From positions 868,001 through 932,000 of the forward strand of contig JABYQU010000007.1 in the NCBI GenBank assembly GCA_022264855.1: DNA of 64,000 bases. The letters are read 5' to 3'. Below the pieces are notes generated by a model that worked only from the letters and a program-made list of their open reading frames with translations, was not told the origin of the DNA and searched no databases. Shown here piece after piece: positions 37,201 to 47,602 of this stretch; positions within the stretch are counted from its first letter, which is position 1, and each line of letters opens with the position of its first letter. The DNA comes from Lenzites betulinus (taxonomy: Eukaryota > Basidiomycota > Agaricomycetes > Polyporales > Polyporaceae). The translations under genes were made by a program, and so were the position numbers.

Positions 37201-38082
37201 AAGTCCTACGCATCACCGCCTCCGTCGCCCCTCCCAAAGCTGCGAAAGCGTCGCCGCCCCTTACGCATTTGAATAATGCAGTCCCGCCCGCAGCGACTGT
37301 CGCTCCCTCATGCTCTCCGATCACTGTCGCATCGTTCAACTTGCCAACTTCCATCGTCGCCGCTGCCTGGCCGCGGCCGCGACCTTGGTCAGCCACTAGT
37401 AGCGAGCGCCGGTCGGCGGTAGCTACGCCACGTGGAAGAGGTGGAAGAGGCTAGCGTCAGCATCAACAACAAGCTACATACTTTGGACGGTAATTCTCAA
37501 CACAACTTGCTAGTCAACTACTGGACCTCTCAGTCACTCCGTACATGTAGCCATATGTCGCCACTCGTGTTGAATCTGCGAACACATGTTGGGCGTTCTC
37601 TTTTCCGACCGGACTCGGGCGAGGCTCGTTGGAATGATGATCATTTGCCGACACATATGCCGCCCTTATAGGACTTACTGAATGTCATGCCCCATGATTC
37701 AGTGCACGGTCATCATTCCATCACGGCGTAGGCGTACGTAGACCGCACTGACACAACTAGAGGAGTATTACACATACATTCCAGTGGTACGTTGAGTTTG
37801 CCATTGGGCGACAATCTACACTGATGAAACACTTCCCACAGAGATCAAAGAGCTGGCCTGCTATTCTTTGAGCCAAGTATACTGCGAGATCGCAATGAGT
37901 CTGTAATACCAAACCTGGGCCTTGGCTTTCGCTGTCCACACCGTTCAGTGGCCATGGGCACTGCATCAATCACGGCTCCGATACAGCCTCCCCACCGTGA
38001 TGCGTAACTCCGGCACTGCGGATTAACGAAGGCAGATCCCGGGATCCACAAGTTTCGTGGTTCGCCGTGCCCGTCCGCGAAG
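34252..38082. other. 3.8 kb gene-poor stretch
   Basis: No convincing full-length gene. The part at 35,580-36,880 is AT-richer than its surroundings and has no open frame over about 90 codons. A short coding-like exon at about 37,201-37,454 is listed separately. No transposon proteins or terminal repeats were seen. Confidence 0.45.
37201..37454 (+). CDS. Possible terminal exon with RG-rich end
   Basis: After a possible acceptor (CCGTAG at 37,194-37,199) the frame reads EVLRITASVAPPKAAKASPP, continues through Ala/Pro/Ser-rich sequence and ends SERRSAVATPRGRGGRG then stop. An RG-rich end of this type is common on RNA-binding proteins. I could not join it to a start codon or an upstream domain. 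A plausible ATG followed by a GT donor lies near 36,888, but the exons between do not give a recognised protein. It could be a short species-specific gene, a relic or chance. Confidence 0.25.
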
Positions 38083-38088
38083 TATAAG
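38083..38088 (+). promoter_or_regulatory. TATA box of GH18 gene
   Basis: TATAAG, 143 bases upstream of the GH18 ATG, followed by a pyrimidine-rich leader (TTCTTTACTTACCTTTCTTT) typical of well-expressed fungal genes. Confidence 0.6.
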
Positions 38089-38225
38089 AAGCAGGCAGCA
38101 ACACCCTGGAACCTCACCCCCCTTCGCTTCCACCGTTCTTTACTTACCTTTCTTTCGTTCGCACATTCTAAAGACCGCTAGTCGGCTTTTTTCATACATT
38201 CTCGCTTTTTTGTCACGACCTAGCC

Positions 38226-39412
38226 ATGTTCTCCTTCACCCGCATGATTGCCTCTGTCTCTGCCGCGCTGGCGCTGGCGTCCGTGAGCAGCGTTCTCGCT
38301 GTCCCCATTAACAACGCCTCGCCGCTAGTATCGCGTGCTACGGTACCAAGCTCGGCATTCGTCGTTTACACCGACAAATTCGTCTCTGCAGACGTCCTTC
38401 CCCCCGCCACCTCCCTTGCGGTACGCATTCCTCCAGAATACACCTTCTCTCATTTACTGATGGCGTCTTGTAGGGCTTCAACGTCGTCGCTCTCTCCTTC
38501 CTTACCCTCAACGGCGCTCTCGACCAAGCTGGCGCGTTCGCGGCGCTCTCCGCCGATGCGCGCGCGGCCAAGAAGGCCGAGTACCAGGCCGCCGGTATCA
38601 ACATTGTCGTCTCCGCGTTCGGCGAGACTGACAAGCCGACCACTTCGGGCGCGGACCCGACGAGCACGGCCAACACCATGGCGCAGTTCGTCGTCGCGAA
38701 CGCGCTCGACGGCATCGACGTCGACTACGAGGACCTGGACGCGATGAACAAGGGCGATGGCGCGGCGGAGGCATGGGTCACGACCTTCACCCAGACCCTT
38801 CGCCAGACGCTGCCCCAGGGCCAGTTCATCCTCACGCACGCGCCCCTCGCACCCTGGCTCTCGCCCAACCAGCAGTTCGCCGCTGGCGCGTACCTCACGA
38901 TCCACAAGAACGTCGGGTCCATGATTGACTGGGTGAGTCTTCGTGTGTGCGACCTGCGGAAGCACATAACCTTAATCTGCGTTTTTCTTTTCAGTACAAC
39001 ATCCAGTTCTACAACCGTGAGTGCCGCTCTACGGACGAAGGCTTCGGTGCAGCTGACTGATCGTGTCTTTCAGAGGGCCTGTACGCGGATTGTGACGGCC
39101 TCCTGAACACGTCTGGTGGTGCCTTCCCCGGCTCGTCGCTGTTCGAGATCGCCGCCAACGGGGTCGATCTCAACAAGCTCGTCATTGGCAAGCCTGGCGG
39201 CGTGTCCGATGCCAACGACGGCTTCATCGACCCGGCCACACTCGGCACGTGTGTGGCTCAGGCGACGGCGAAGGGCTGGACTGGCGGTGTCATGGCCTTC
39301 CAGGTGCGTCCGCCCGGTTCGCGTCCACTCGCTGATTGCTGACATCGTATTGCAGTTCCCTAGCGCTGATACCACCTGGATCACCGCCGCTAAGGGCTCC
39401 GCCTTCCAGTGA
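38226..39412 (+). CDS. Secreted GH18 chitinase-like protein
   Basis: Glycoside hydrolase family 18 fold, about 320 residues from five exons. It has a signal peptide (MFSFTRMIASVSAALALASV...VLA) and a short propeptide-like stretch, then FVVYTDKF and GFNVVALSFLTLNGALDQ (beta strands 1-2). Next comes INIVVSAFGE, then the catalytic motif DGIDVDYEDLD, which matches DxxDxDxE with the proton-donor Glu present. MIDWYNIQFYN and GGVMAFQF correspond to strands 6-8. Enzymes of this compact type include chitinases and endo-beta-N-acetylglucosaminidases; small size and absence of a chitin-binding module leave the substrate open. Junctions at GCG|GTACGC, TGG|GTGAGT, AAC-C|GTGAGT and CAG|GTGCGT are all standard. 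Confidence 0.85.
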
Positions 39413-40061
39413 GCGACGACTACGATTAGGATGTCCGCGTCCCGGAGACGTGTGTGACGACACGACCATTTCACGACATAGACATGAACGCGGCGCGGGA
39501 GAACTTCACGATGTATTTATGTGCGACGATAGTAACGTAATGAACAAATTTGTGGGGGTCACATACAACATAAGCAACAGTGTGCGAGCGAGCCAATCAT
39601 ACTCTGTAAGTTTCCTCACGACACCCAAGGGAAGGCCGTGGAAGAAGCCAGGCACAATTCATAGCGGACCGTCGACGCGTCCTGGTCGCGTTTTTCACAG
39701 ATTGGTGCAATGTCGCGGATCCGACATCATCGACAAAATGACCCCGTGAAGTGCTACTGATCTTGGCGGCAAGCGTCACGCCCGGATGATCCAGATACGC
39801 GAATGAGAAGCGCTAGGATCTCCCTTTCCTAGCGCGAACTCAACACCGTGCCGCATCCATTGCACCCATGTCCGAATTTCAATGGCGGCGCGCCCCCTCT
39901 CAGCTGACCCTGGCCCGAAGTTGGGCGCGGACAGATGATGCCGTCAAGGCTCCCCACAGTGAAGATGGGGCCGGTCACCTGCTCGCACGCGCGTCGCTGC
40001 GAAGTCCGCTCGGTGTCCCGGGCAGGGCAGTTATGTATACACCGTGCTGGAGCGGGGGCCG
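39413..40061. other. Intergenic between GH18 and MFS transporter
   Basis: About 650 bases without coding signal. It ends in the GC-rich promoter of the transporter gene. Confidence 0.5.
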
Positions 40062-40067
40062 TATAAG
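40062..40067 (+). promoter_or_regulatory. TATA box of MFS transporter gene
   Basis: TATAAG, 78 bases upstream of the transporter ATG, in a GC-rich context. Confidence 0.6.
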
Positions 40068-40139
40068 AGGCAGGACGTGCACCGAAGCGTGCCTGGTAGG
40101 ATTCACTCCTCGACCACCATCCCAGGCCCACCGCGCACG

Positions 40140-42930
40140 ATGTCACTGAACGAGAAGGACGATGTGTCGGTGCAACACGTCGAGCGGCGGCCGTCGTCGA
40201 GTGTCGCAGCCGTATCGGTGCCCGAGAGCGAGGATGCGGAGCTGCTGAACAGCGATGTGCGCGTCGCGGCGGAGCGCAGGCTCGTGCGGATGCTCGACTG
40301 GCGGCTGCTCCCCACGATAGTGCTCATCTTCATCATGAACTACATTGACGTGAGTCGCGTATTCTCTGAGAGGGGGGACATGACTGCTGACGCGGGGCGG
40401 ACGGATAGCGTGTGGCGGTCTCGGCGGCGAGGCTGAAGGGCCTTGAGCAAGACCTCCAGTTGGATGGTGAGGCGGGACCGTCCACACTCCCCTTGGGTTC
40501 GTGCTGAGAAACGTCGCGGCGCAGACATCAAGTACGCCACCGTGCTCGCCGTGCTCTACGCGTCCTACGTCCCGGCCCAGATCCCCTCCAACATGGTGAG
40601 CACCCCAGCCGTTCAATTCCCCAAAAGTGCGAAGTACTCACCAATGACAGATCCTAAATCGCATCACGAGGTACACATTTCGTTGTCCATTTCGTAACGT
40701 GCATCTGCTGACCGTTAGTTGTCTCGACTAGGCCGTCGTATTACATCCCAGTTTGCGTGTGCCTCTGGGGCCTCACGAGCGCGCTCACGGGAGTAAGCCA
40801 TTCTCGTTCGTCTTCACCTTCCCCTGCGCATCATCTGAATGGATACCCCGCACAGGTAACTCACAGCTACTCCGGAATCATTGTCGCGCGCATTTTCGTC
40901 GGCATCCCTGAGGTAACGTACCTGTTTCTGCTCCCCTGTCGCCTGTCGTGCGTGCAGTTGGCATGGTCTTCGTAAACTCACTCGTGCACGTTGCAGGCGG
41001 CGTTCTACCCGGGCTCGATGTACCTTTTGTCGCGGTGGTACACGCGCAAGGTGCGTCACGGCAGCCTGTTTACTGTCCTAAGAGATCGCGAAATTCACGG
41101 TGCGATATGACTGCCTTGAACAGGAACTCGCGTTCCGCTCGGCCATCCTGTATGGAGGGCTGCTCATCTCGAATGCATTTGGAAGCGTAAGTGGCCCATT
41201 TCTCCCAGCATGCCGAAGCCACCGCGTTTGACTCACCGCGCTGTTACGTCGTGGCTTTAGCTTATGGCCGCTGGCATCCTCTCACGCATGGAGGGCGTGA
41301 TGGGTATCCGTGCATGGAGATGGTGAGTGCCCTCCCCTTCTTGCCTCCTGCTTCGTGCAATTTGCCTGCTTCGGCCGTCGTATCGCGCTCTCGGCTGACA
41401 ATGTAACTATAGGCTGTTCTATATCGAGGTGCGCGACTTCTTGAGGTGTTTCCGGCGTTCCCGCGGCGCTCACCCGTCTTCGCGTTCGTATTGCAGGGTG
41501 CTATAACTGCCACGATTGGAATCCTCGCGGTGTGAGTGCATACTATCTCTTTATCTCGAAGCACTGCGCATTACTCACCTCTTACGTGCCTGCAGCTTCG
41601 CGCTGCCAGACTACGTGAGTCTTCTTTCTGTTCATAGTTGACGTCATTGTCCGGGGTCGAAAAACGTAGCACTAACCGGACCGGACGCACCTGCAGCCTC
41701 ACAACACTCGGTGGCTCAGCCCCGCTCAACGACGCCTCGCGCAGGTCCGCCTCGCTGAGGATGCCGGCGAAGCCGATGAGGACGTCTCGACCGACTCGTA
41801 GGTGCATCTACTGCGTCTGCCACGGGCACAACACTCACATGGCGCTCGTCGCGGCTTGCAGCGCTCTGAGCGGCCTAATTATGGCGCTCAAGGACCCCAA
41901 GGTGCCGATATTTGCGCTCATGACGTGCTCGCAGCTGCTTGGGCTCGGATTCGTGAACTTCTTCCCGACGTGCGTGGTTTGTCGAAAGGGATCGCTGGGG
42001 ATTGGTGGTTAACCTTCGCTGTGTAGAATTGCGGGAACGCTGGGCTTCTCGACCACGGTCACGCTTCTTCTCGCCGCGTGAGTGGGAGGTGTTCATGTCG
42101 CTGCTCCGTGTTTGCTTACCGAGGTGCGATCGGTGGATGTTACAGGCCGCCATGGATCCTTGCCACCATTGTGTGCTGCGCGAACGCTTGGCATGCAGGT
42201 GCGTCATACGTCTTTGAAAAACGATTCTCTACTGAATTTTCGGCAATAGACCGCACTGGAGAGCGATTCTTCCACCACTGTGCTCCTTGGTGGGGCGTCA
42301 TCATCGGATACATCATCGGAGTTTCGACGTTCTCAATTGGGGGCCGCTATGTTGCCATGTTCCTCATGGCGTGTGGCTACGCCGGTACGTACTACTTTTC
42401 AGCCTGTGTGAGAGTGTACACTCACTAACTTGATATGCACAAGGATTCGCACTCACTGCGGTGTGGGTTTCGAACGCCGTGCCGCGGCCACCGGCGAAGC
42501 GCGCTGCGGCGATTGGCATCGTAAATGGGTTCGGAAACCTCGGTAACCTGTACGTATAAGCTTTGAGCATGGGCGTACGTTATACTGATCAGTCCTCTAT
42601 CGATGTCACAGAATCAGCTCGTACGTCTGGAAGGCGCAGTGGGGCCCCGACTACCATCAGTCGATGTACATCGGCATCGCGGCGCTCGCGTTCGCGACTG
42701 TTCTGTCAATTAGTGCGTGTCCGCTTTGTGTATGCCGCTGGCGTGGGTCGCTAATCGCAGCTATAGTCATCCGCACCATGCTCGTCAGGCAAAACCAACG
42801 CCTCGAGCAAGAGGAAATGGCGAACCTCAAGGGCGCGAGGCGCGAACGTATCGAAGACGCTGCAAGGCTGGAGGGCATAACCTTCGAGGAGGCGTTGAAG
42901 CGGAAGAAGGGCTTCCGGTACCTCTACTGA
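40140..42930 (+). CDS. MFS anion:cation symporter (Dal5/allantoate permease-like)
   Basis: Plasma-membrane transporter of the anion:cation symporter branch of the MFS, which imports small organic anions such as allantoate, nicotinate, pantothenate or other carboxylates. About 15 exons give roughly 500 residues with 12 membrane helices. Family marks are MNYIDRVAVSAARLKGLEQD after helix 1, then VLYASYVPAQIPSNMILNRI, the motif IIVARIFVGIPEAAFYPGSM (as in the RFxxGxxEAxxxPG pattern) and LLSRWYTRKELAFRSAILY. The central loop carries LPDYPHNTRWLSPAQRRLAQ and the later helices run through GIVNGFGNLGNLISSYVW. The C-terminus is charged and ends KRKKGFRYLY. The N-terminal 60 residues are cytosolic and acidic. 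Exact substrate cannot be told from sequence. Confidence 0.88.
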
Positions 42931-43184
42931 GGTGTTCGTTCGTAGCTGATGGAGGAAGAGTGAGTTAGGTACAAAGGGGCTGAGTACTGAGTACCTACAC
43001 GATGTCGTGACTCGCCAGCTTTGGATTGGCTACTAGTGCCGGTGTTGGCTGCGATGTATAACAGTACTTCGTACATACATGTATCTGTATAAAAGTCTTG
43101 CTGCGTCAGAAGATCTAGGGCCCGGGCATTGGCAAGGCTGTTTCCTGAAAACATGGATGCCGTCCGACGTCGCAGCTATGTACA
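42931..43184. promoter_or_regulatory. Promoter region of the orphan gene
   Basis: A TATAAAA box at 43,088-43,094 lies 59 bases before the ATG at 43,153 and 91 before the ATG at 43,185, which supports a gene starting here. Confidence 0.45.
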
Positions 43185-44183
43185 ATGTACAAGTTGTTTG
43201 GTGATCGTCTCATTCGCCAAAGTGAGTAGTACTCTTATCGAATTTATTTTCAACAATAAGCGGAAACGCAATACATATATATACGTAGATCACAATATTA
43301 ATGGCGCTAAACCTCGCTGAACGTACTTACACGCGGCGCTCCCCTACAAGCGGACCACAACCTCGCCCACATTGACCAGTCGACCCATAGCAAAGTCGTC
43401 ATGGAACGAGAATGGACGGAAAAGCAAAGCGAGGCTTGGATCAATCGGCGGCTGGAGTATCGCAAGCAAGCAAAACGGGATAACCCTGCCCGTCCACGCG
43501 CGGAAAGCCTGGAGAAAGAACACCGTCTTGTGGAAGATCGCTTGTTTGCCATCACGACGAAGAACTTTGCCTGGGAGGTAAGCAACGACATCTATATCTA
43601 TATGGCCCGTAATGAGATGGAATTTTAGCTGCAAAAACATCCTTTTATACAATGCATCGCCCCCTTCTCTGGGAGGTTGACGCTCCCCCTCCGGTATATG
43701 GGTGATGATAGCGGACAGACGGTACCATGCGTATAGATGCGTATACGCATACGTTGCTTATATCAAACTCAACATTTTTTTCTAGCTCAAATTCCACGAG
43801 GGCGAAGATCTCTACCTCCTCATATATCATTTCTATGATTCTGCACCGAGCCCCGGTTCTGAAGGCGCCAATTTCGTCTCTGGGGATCTGCTCACCAAAA
43901 GGTATGGTCCACGATAAGCTTCGTGAATTATCTCTCACAGTGTACTAGGCATGAATACCTCGGACCAGCACCAAATGTCGTTGGCTGCCGGTTTGACCAT
44001 GCCACCAAAAGCGCCCGCATAGAATGGTGGGACGCGTACACCAGGTGCTTCTGGATTGGCAACAAGATCTGGAAGCTCGAAACGTACTTTGACCCAACAG
44101 TGCAAGGTTGGGTGTCGCGCCCACGCGGAGACTTCGATAAACCTCTCGACATGGAGGAATATCTGGGAACAGGACGGACGTGA
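43185..44183 (+). CDS. Orphan protein, no family recognised
   Basis: Four exons by my model give about 210 residues. The start is uncertain: the ATG at 43,185 gives MYKLFGDRLIRQ and joins near 43,350 in frame, whereas the ATG at 43,153 would need another acceptor (CCAG near 43,378). The clear part begins HSKVVMEREWTEKQSEAWIN, a charged helix, then EKEHRLVEDRLFAITTKNFA and LKFHEGEDLYLLIYHFYDSA. The last exon is aromatic-rich: ARIEWWDAYTRCFWIGNKIW, WVSRPRGDFDKPLDMEEYLG. The high share of Trp, Tyr and Phe and consistent splice phases argue for a real folded protein. I cannot assign a function. Confidence 0.5.
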
Positions 44184-44871
44184 TTTGCCACATGTGGACT
44201 GCCGTCCTACTCTGTAGCTTGACATAATATGTCACTCGCATGGACCGTCAGCTCCGCTGTGTTCCGGTTGACTTTCAGCCTGCGTTCGAACCATATGAGC
44301 TTACCCTTCCCATACTCAACAACATGACTACCTCGTCAGGGTACAGTACTGCTTTCGAAACATCCGCTCGTCTCGTTTGACGGCATCGATGCGACATGTT
44401 ACGGTCATTGTGTGCTTCTTCGCCGTCCCCTGGAAATTCTAAGGACTGAACTACTTCAAGACAATAGCCTGACCGAACATTTTGATGACATTATGACTTG
44501 CCTTTATTAGTGGGCTGGCAGGGTACCAGAACGTCGTAGGGCAGATTAATGGTGTGACAGTAGGGCGACCACCCACTGTGACTCAAAGAAGAGTGGGTAC
44601 CACATATGTGGAGATGCACGGTCCACACCGACACACTCCCGAATACCCGAGCGGTAAAATACATGAAATTTTAAACTGCCGTCTTCAAAGCATAAGGATA
44701 GATTCGGGAGGCCGCTCGCCTCGCATCGTACACCTGCCTTCACTAACTTACTATCTGAGTGTTCCCCGCATTCACGTCTCATAGCCTACTCTTCCGCAGC
44801 GCCAGACTCGCGCCCTCTCTATCTGATCCGCATCAACACCCACCCGCACAAACGGTGTCGCAAACAGCTGC
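44184..44871. other. 3' region between convergent genes
   Basis: No coding signal recognised. The orphan gene and the dehydrogenase copy 1 both end toward this stretch. Confidence 0.5.
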
Positions 44872-46126
44872 TTACTGCGTCTGGTACTCGGGCACGAGGT
44901 CGCCGCCCTTGCCCGTGGTGAGGAAGTCGCGCAGGTTCGTGAGCGCGCGGACCTCCATCTTCTTCTGCGAGTCGCACGTCTCCGTGCCCATGTGCGGGAG
45001 GAGCGTCGCGTTCGGGAACTCGAGCAGACGCGGGTTCACCGCCGGCTCGTCCGGGTACACATCTAGCCCGATCCCGCCGAGCTACACGCGCCAGACGTTA
45101 GCGTTCGGTGCATCGGAGGGAGCGGGAGAGGAAGCGTACATGTCCATCCTCGAGCGCGCGGATGAGCGCGTCCTCATCGATGACCTTCCCGCGCGCCGTG
45201 TTCACGACGACCGCGCCCTTCTTGAGCTTCCGGAGCATCGCCTCCCCTACGAGGCCCTCTGTCTCCGCCTTCAGCGGAACATGCACGCTCAACACGTCCG
45301 TCTGCGCGAGCATCTCGTCCAGACGCTCCGCCGGGAAGTACTCGCACCACGCGGGCGCGTTCGCCGCCGGGCGCCGGTTGTGGTACACGACGCGCATGGG
45401 GAATGCGTGCACGAGCTCGGCGAGGCGCAGGCCGATGCCGCCCAGTCCGAGGATGGCGATGGTGCGGCCAGTGAGGTCGTGCGCCGCGCCGGCGCGGTGC
45501 GAGGCCTTCCACTTGCCGGCACGGAGGTCCTGCTCGGCGTGTGCGAAGAGGCGGAGGGACGAGATGACGAGGTAGAGGGCGGTGGTCGCGGTCGCGTCGT
45601 CCACTGCTCCTGGTGTGTTAGACACGAAGATGCCTATGGTGTCGGTGCGGTGAGCATGCGCCGCAGGCTTGGGGAAGAGCAGGATGGTCACCTCGCTCTT
45701 TGCATGCGGCGATATTGATCTGGTCATAGCCAGCGCCATTGTGGGCGATCCACTTGACGGAGCTGGGGAGCTTCGAGACGAGCTCGGGGTCGAAGATGCC
45801 GATGTGGTCTGTGGAGACGTTGTGCCTATAGATGCCTACGATCCCGTCATACTTGCCCCCGGGCTGGAGGTTATCGAAGAAGTCCGCGCGCGTGGGCGAG
45901 TCCATGCGCTAGAATGGACAGCGAACGTGAACGTCTCGATCTGCGGGTTTGTACGAGGAGTGGCTTACGATCACTTCTGCGAGGCCTTTGAAGAGGTCTT
46001 GGCATTCCTGGTGCGCCCAGACAAGATCGCCTACGCGGGAGGTGGTGAGCGGGGTCAGAAGTTTCGGGTCCTTCTGGCCCGGTCTTTCTTGATCTCGCAC
46101 TTACCACAGATGAGAACGCGAACCAT
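44872..46126 (-). CDS. D-2-hydroxyacid dehydrogenase, copy 1 (glyoxylate reductase-like)
   Basis: Reduces a 2-oxoacid such as glyoxylate or hydroxypyruvate with NAD(P)H. Five exons give about 335 residues. Order: MVRVLICGDLVWAHQECQDL (substrate domain); SVKWIAHNGAGYDQINIAAC; GIFVSNTPGAVDDATATTAL; the Rossmann motif TIAILGLGGIGLRLAELVHA; then VVYHNRRP; then the catalytic Arg in VVNTARGKVIDED, Glu in DVYPDEP and His in TLLPHMG. NRR after the second strand, in place of an acidic residue, suggests NADPH preference. The short first exon (22 coding bases) joins over a 74-nt intron. Copy 2, about 7.5 kb away on the same strand, is nearly identical in the Rossmann exon. The start is supported because both copies share an ATGGT-C-CGT-CT start. 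Confidence 0.9.
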
Positions 46127-47017
46127 GCTGATTTATATACAAACTTTGAAGACTTCGCTGGTAGAGACGGAGAGACGTGCGGAGAGATCGTGCAGATGTA
46201 CCTGACCCGATACCGAGCTCGATCTTATATCGTCCGTCGACGTCGGGCCGCGATCCCGCTTCGAGGAAGCGTGACATTGTGCTGGCCAACATCTCGGTGT
46301 TCGCTGTTCGCATGACCTTTGCAACCTTCATCAGAGGACCTCTTGATAGGGAATTCGGATGGTAAGAAGCAGGGACGGCGTCAGAAAGTACAGCTGCTGC
46401 GCGTTATGTAGTAAGTACATAAGGTAGCAGTACTAGTTAAGTACACTACTCGCTCGTACTTGAAGACCACTGACTCCTTCCTTAGACCTCAAAACCCATG
46501 TAAGTCCCACATGCGATTTATAAGTAGCTGAGCTTCTGATGATCGTTTGCGCGTACGAATAGAGCACCAAGGGCCAATTCAGTGTTAATGGCCTCAACAT
46601 AGAGAAGGTGCTTGAGTGAGGTGCGTCAGAGCGCCTCTGCCAGCCGTACTATGGCCAAGTTATTCGTGCTGAGCATTGCCCATAGGCTATGTCAGACGCA
46701 AAAACAGCCATAGCATATACTACGGCCGACCATGCCCTTATACATACCCGGTCATAGAAGTGTTGCAATGGATCTCAGATATTCGTCAAGGACCTTCGGC
46801 CGAAAAAAACTCCGGATGCAAACATGTCCTAACCATCTACAACACACAGAGACCTATATGGAAGGAGTGCACAGTGCAACTACGCCTCTGTAAGCCGCAG
46901 CAGCTCCGCATCAAACCAAACGGCTCGTGGACGACACTGCATACGGGCAGCCGCCCCATTCTCTTCTCTCTTCTTCTCCACCACGTCCTCCAAATCGCTT
47001 CATGTCTCCCCCGGTCT
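46127..47017. other. Intergenic upstream of dehydrogenase copy 1
   Basis: Promoter region of the dehydrogenase plus the 3' flank of the cupin gene. A TATATAAA at about 46,131-46,138 lies only five bases before the dehydrogenase ATG. That is too close to serve it, so it may be chance or mark an alternative downstream start. No other gene seen. Confidence 0.45.
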
Positions 47018-47602
47018 TCATGCGCTCGCTGCAGGGCCGCCCTCTCCGTACAACGGGTCTTTGCTGAACCATTCTACGTGCGCGATATGCGGGAGAAGGT
47101 CCTCCTCGCCCGGCTTCCCGTAGCACATGTCCCAGTGCTCCGACCCGACCATATACGACCCGACCATCTCAAACTCGCCCTCCAGGTCCTCCACCAGCCG
47201 ATGCGACACCCCCGCCGGGATCAGCACCGCGTCCCCCGCCTTCGCCTCCGTCACCACCGCGCCCACGCACCCCTCCCCGCCAAAGTTGAGCCGCGCGCGC
47301 CCGCGGTGGATCACGACGAGCTCGTGCGCGGTCGTGTGGAAGTGGTCGTCGGGGTACATCGGGTACCGCCACATGGGCTCGCACACGCCCACCGCCGCGA
47401 TGTGGCCCTCGATCTGCTCCGGGCTCGGGGGCGCGGGCGTCGCGAAGAGCCCGCGGTAGATGATGAGCGGGTGCCGCCCGATGGACGTGTTCGGGATGAG
47501 GCCGTGTGCGGGGATCTGGTGGCGCTCGACGCGGAGGGCGGAGAGCGGCGTGAGCGGGAGCGTCTTCTTCTCCATCTTGAGGACTCGGTGCGTGCGCATC
47601 AT
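47018..47602 (-). CDS. YjlB-like single-domain cupin
   Basis: An intronless 194-codon gene. It matches the YjlB cupin family: LIPNTSIGRHPLIIYRGLFA near the start, then the metal motif DDHFHTTAHELVVIHRGRAR with two His and Glu in the HxH-x4-E arrangement. LNFGGEGCVG and AGDAVLIPAGVSHRLVEDLE (second cupin motif with its His) follow, and the late block FEMVGSYMVGSEHWDMCYG is family-typical. YjlB proteins are small metal-binding cupins in bacteria and fungi without a settled reaction. There are two adjacent ATGs; the first in frame is used. It has no signal peptide, so the product is likely cytosolic. Being intronless among intron-rich genes is a mild sign of transfer or retroposition. Confidence 0.85.
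   Translation of the reverse strand: MMRTHRVLKMEKKTLPLTPLSALRVERHQIPAHGLIPNTSIGRHPLIIYRGLFATPAPPSPEQIEGHIAAVGVCEPMWRYPMYPDDHFHTTAHELVVIHRGRARLNFGGEGCVGAVVTEAKAGDAVLIPAGVSHRLVEDLEGEFEMVGSYMVGSEHWDMCYGKPGEEDLLPHIAHVEWFSKDPLYGEGGPAASA

Noticed and set aside
44759..45718. 319-codon open frame on the plus strand
   Set aside because: It is the antisense shadow of dehydrogenase copy 1; GC-rich codon bias leaves the opposite strand open. Its product has no motif.
46131..46138. TATATAAA as the TATA box of dehydrogenase copy 1
   Set aside because: Only about five bases from the inferred ATG, too close for a transcript containing that ATG. Homology with copy 2 supports the ATG, so the motif is probably chance.
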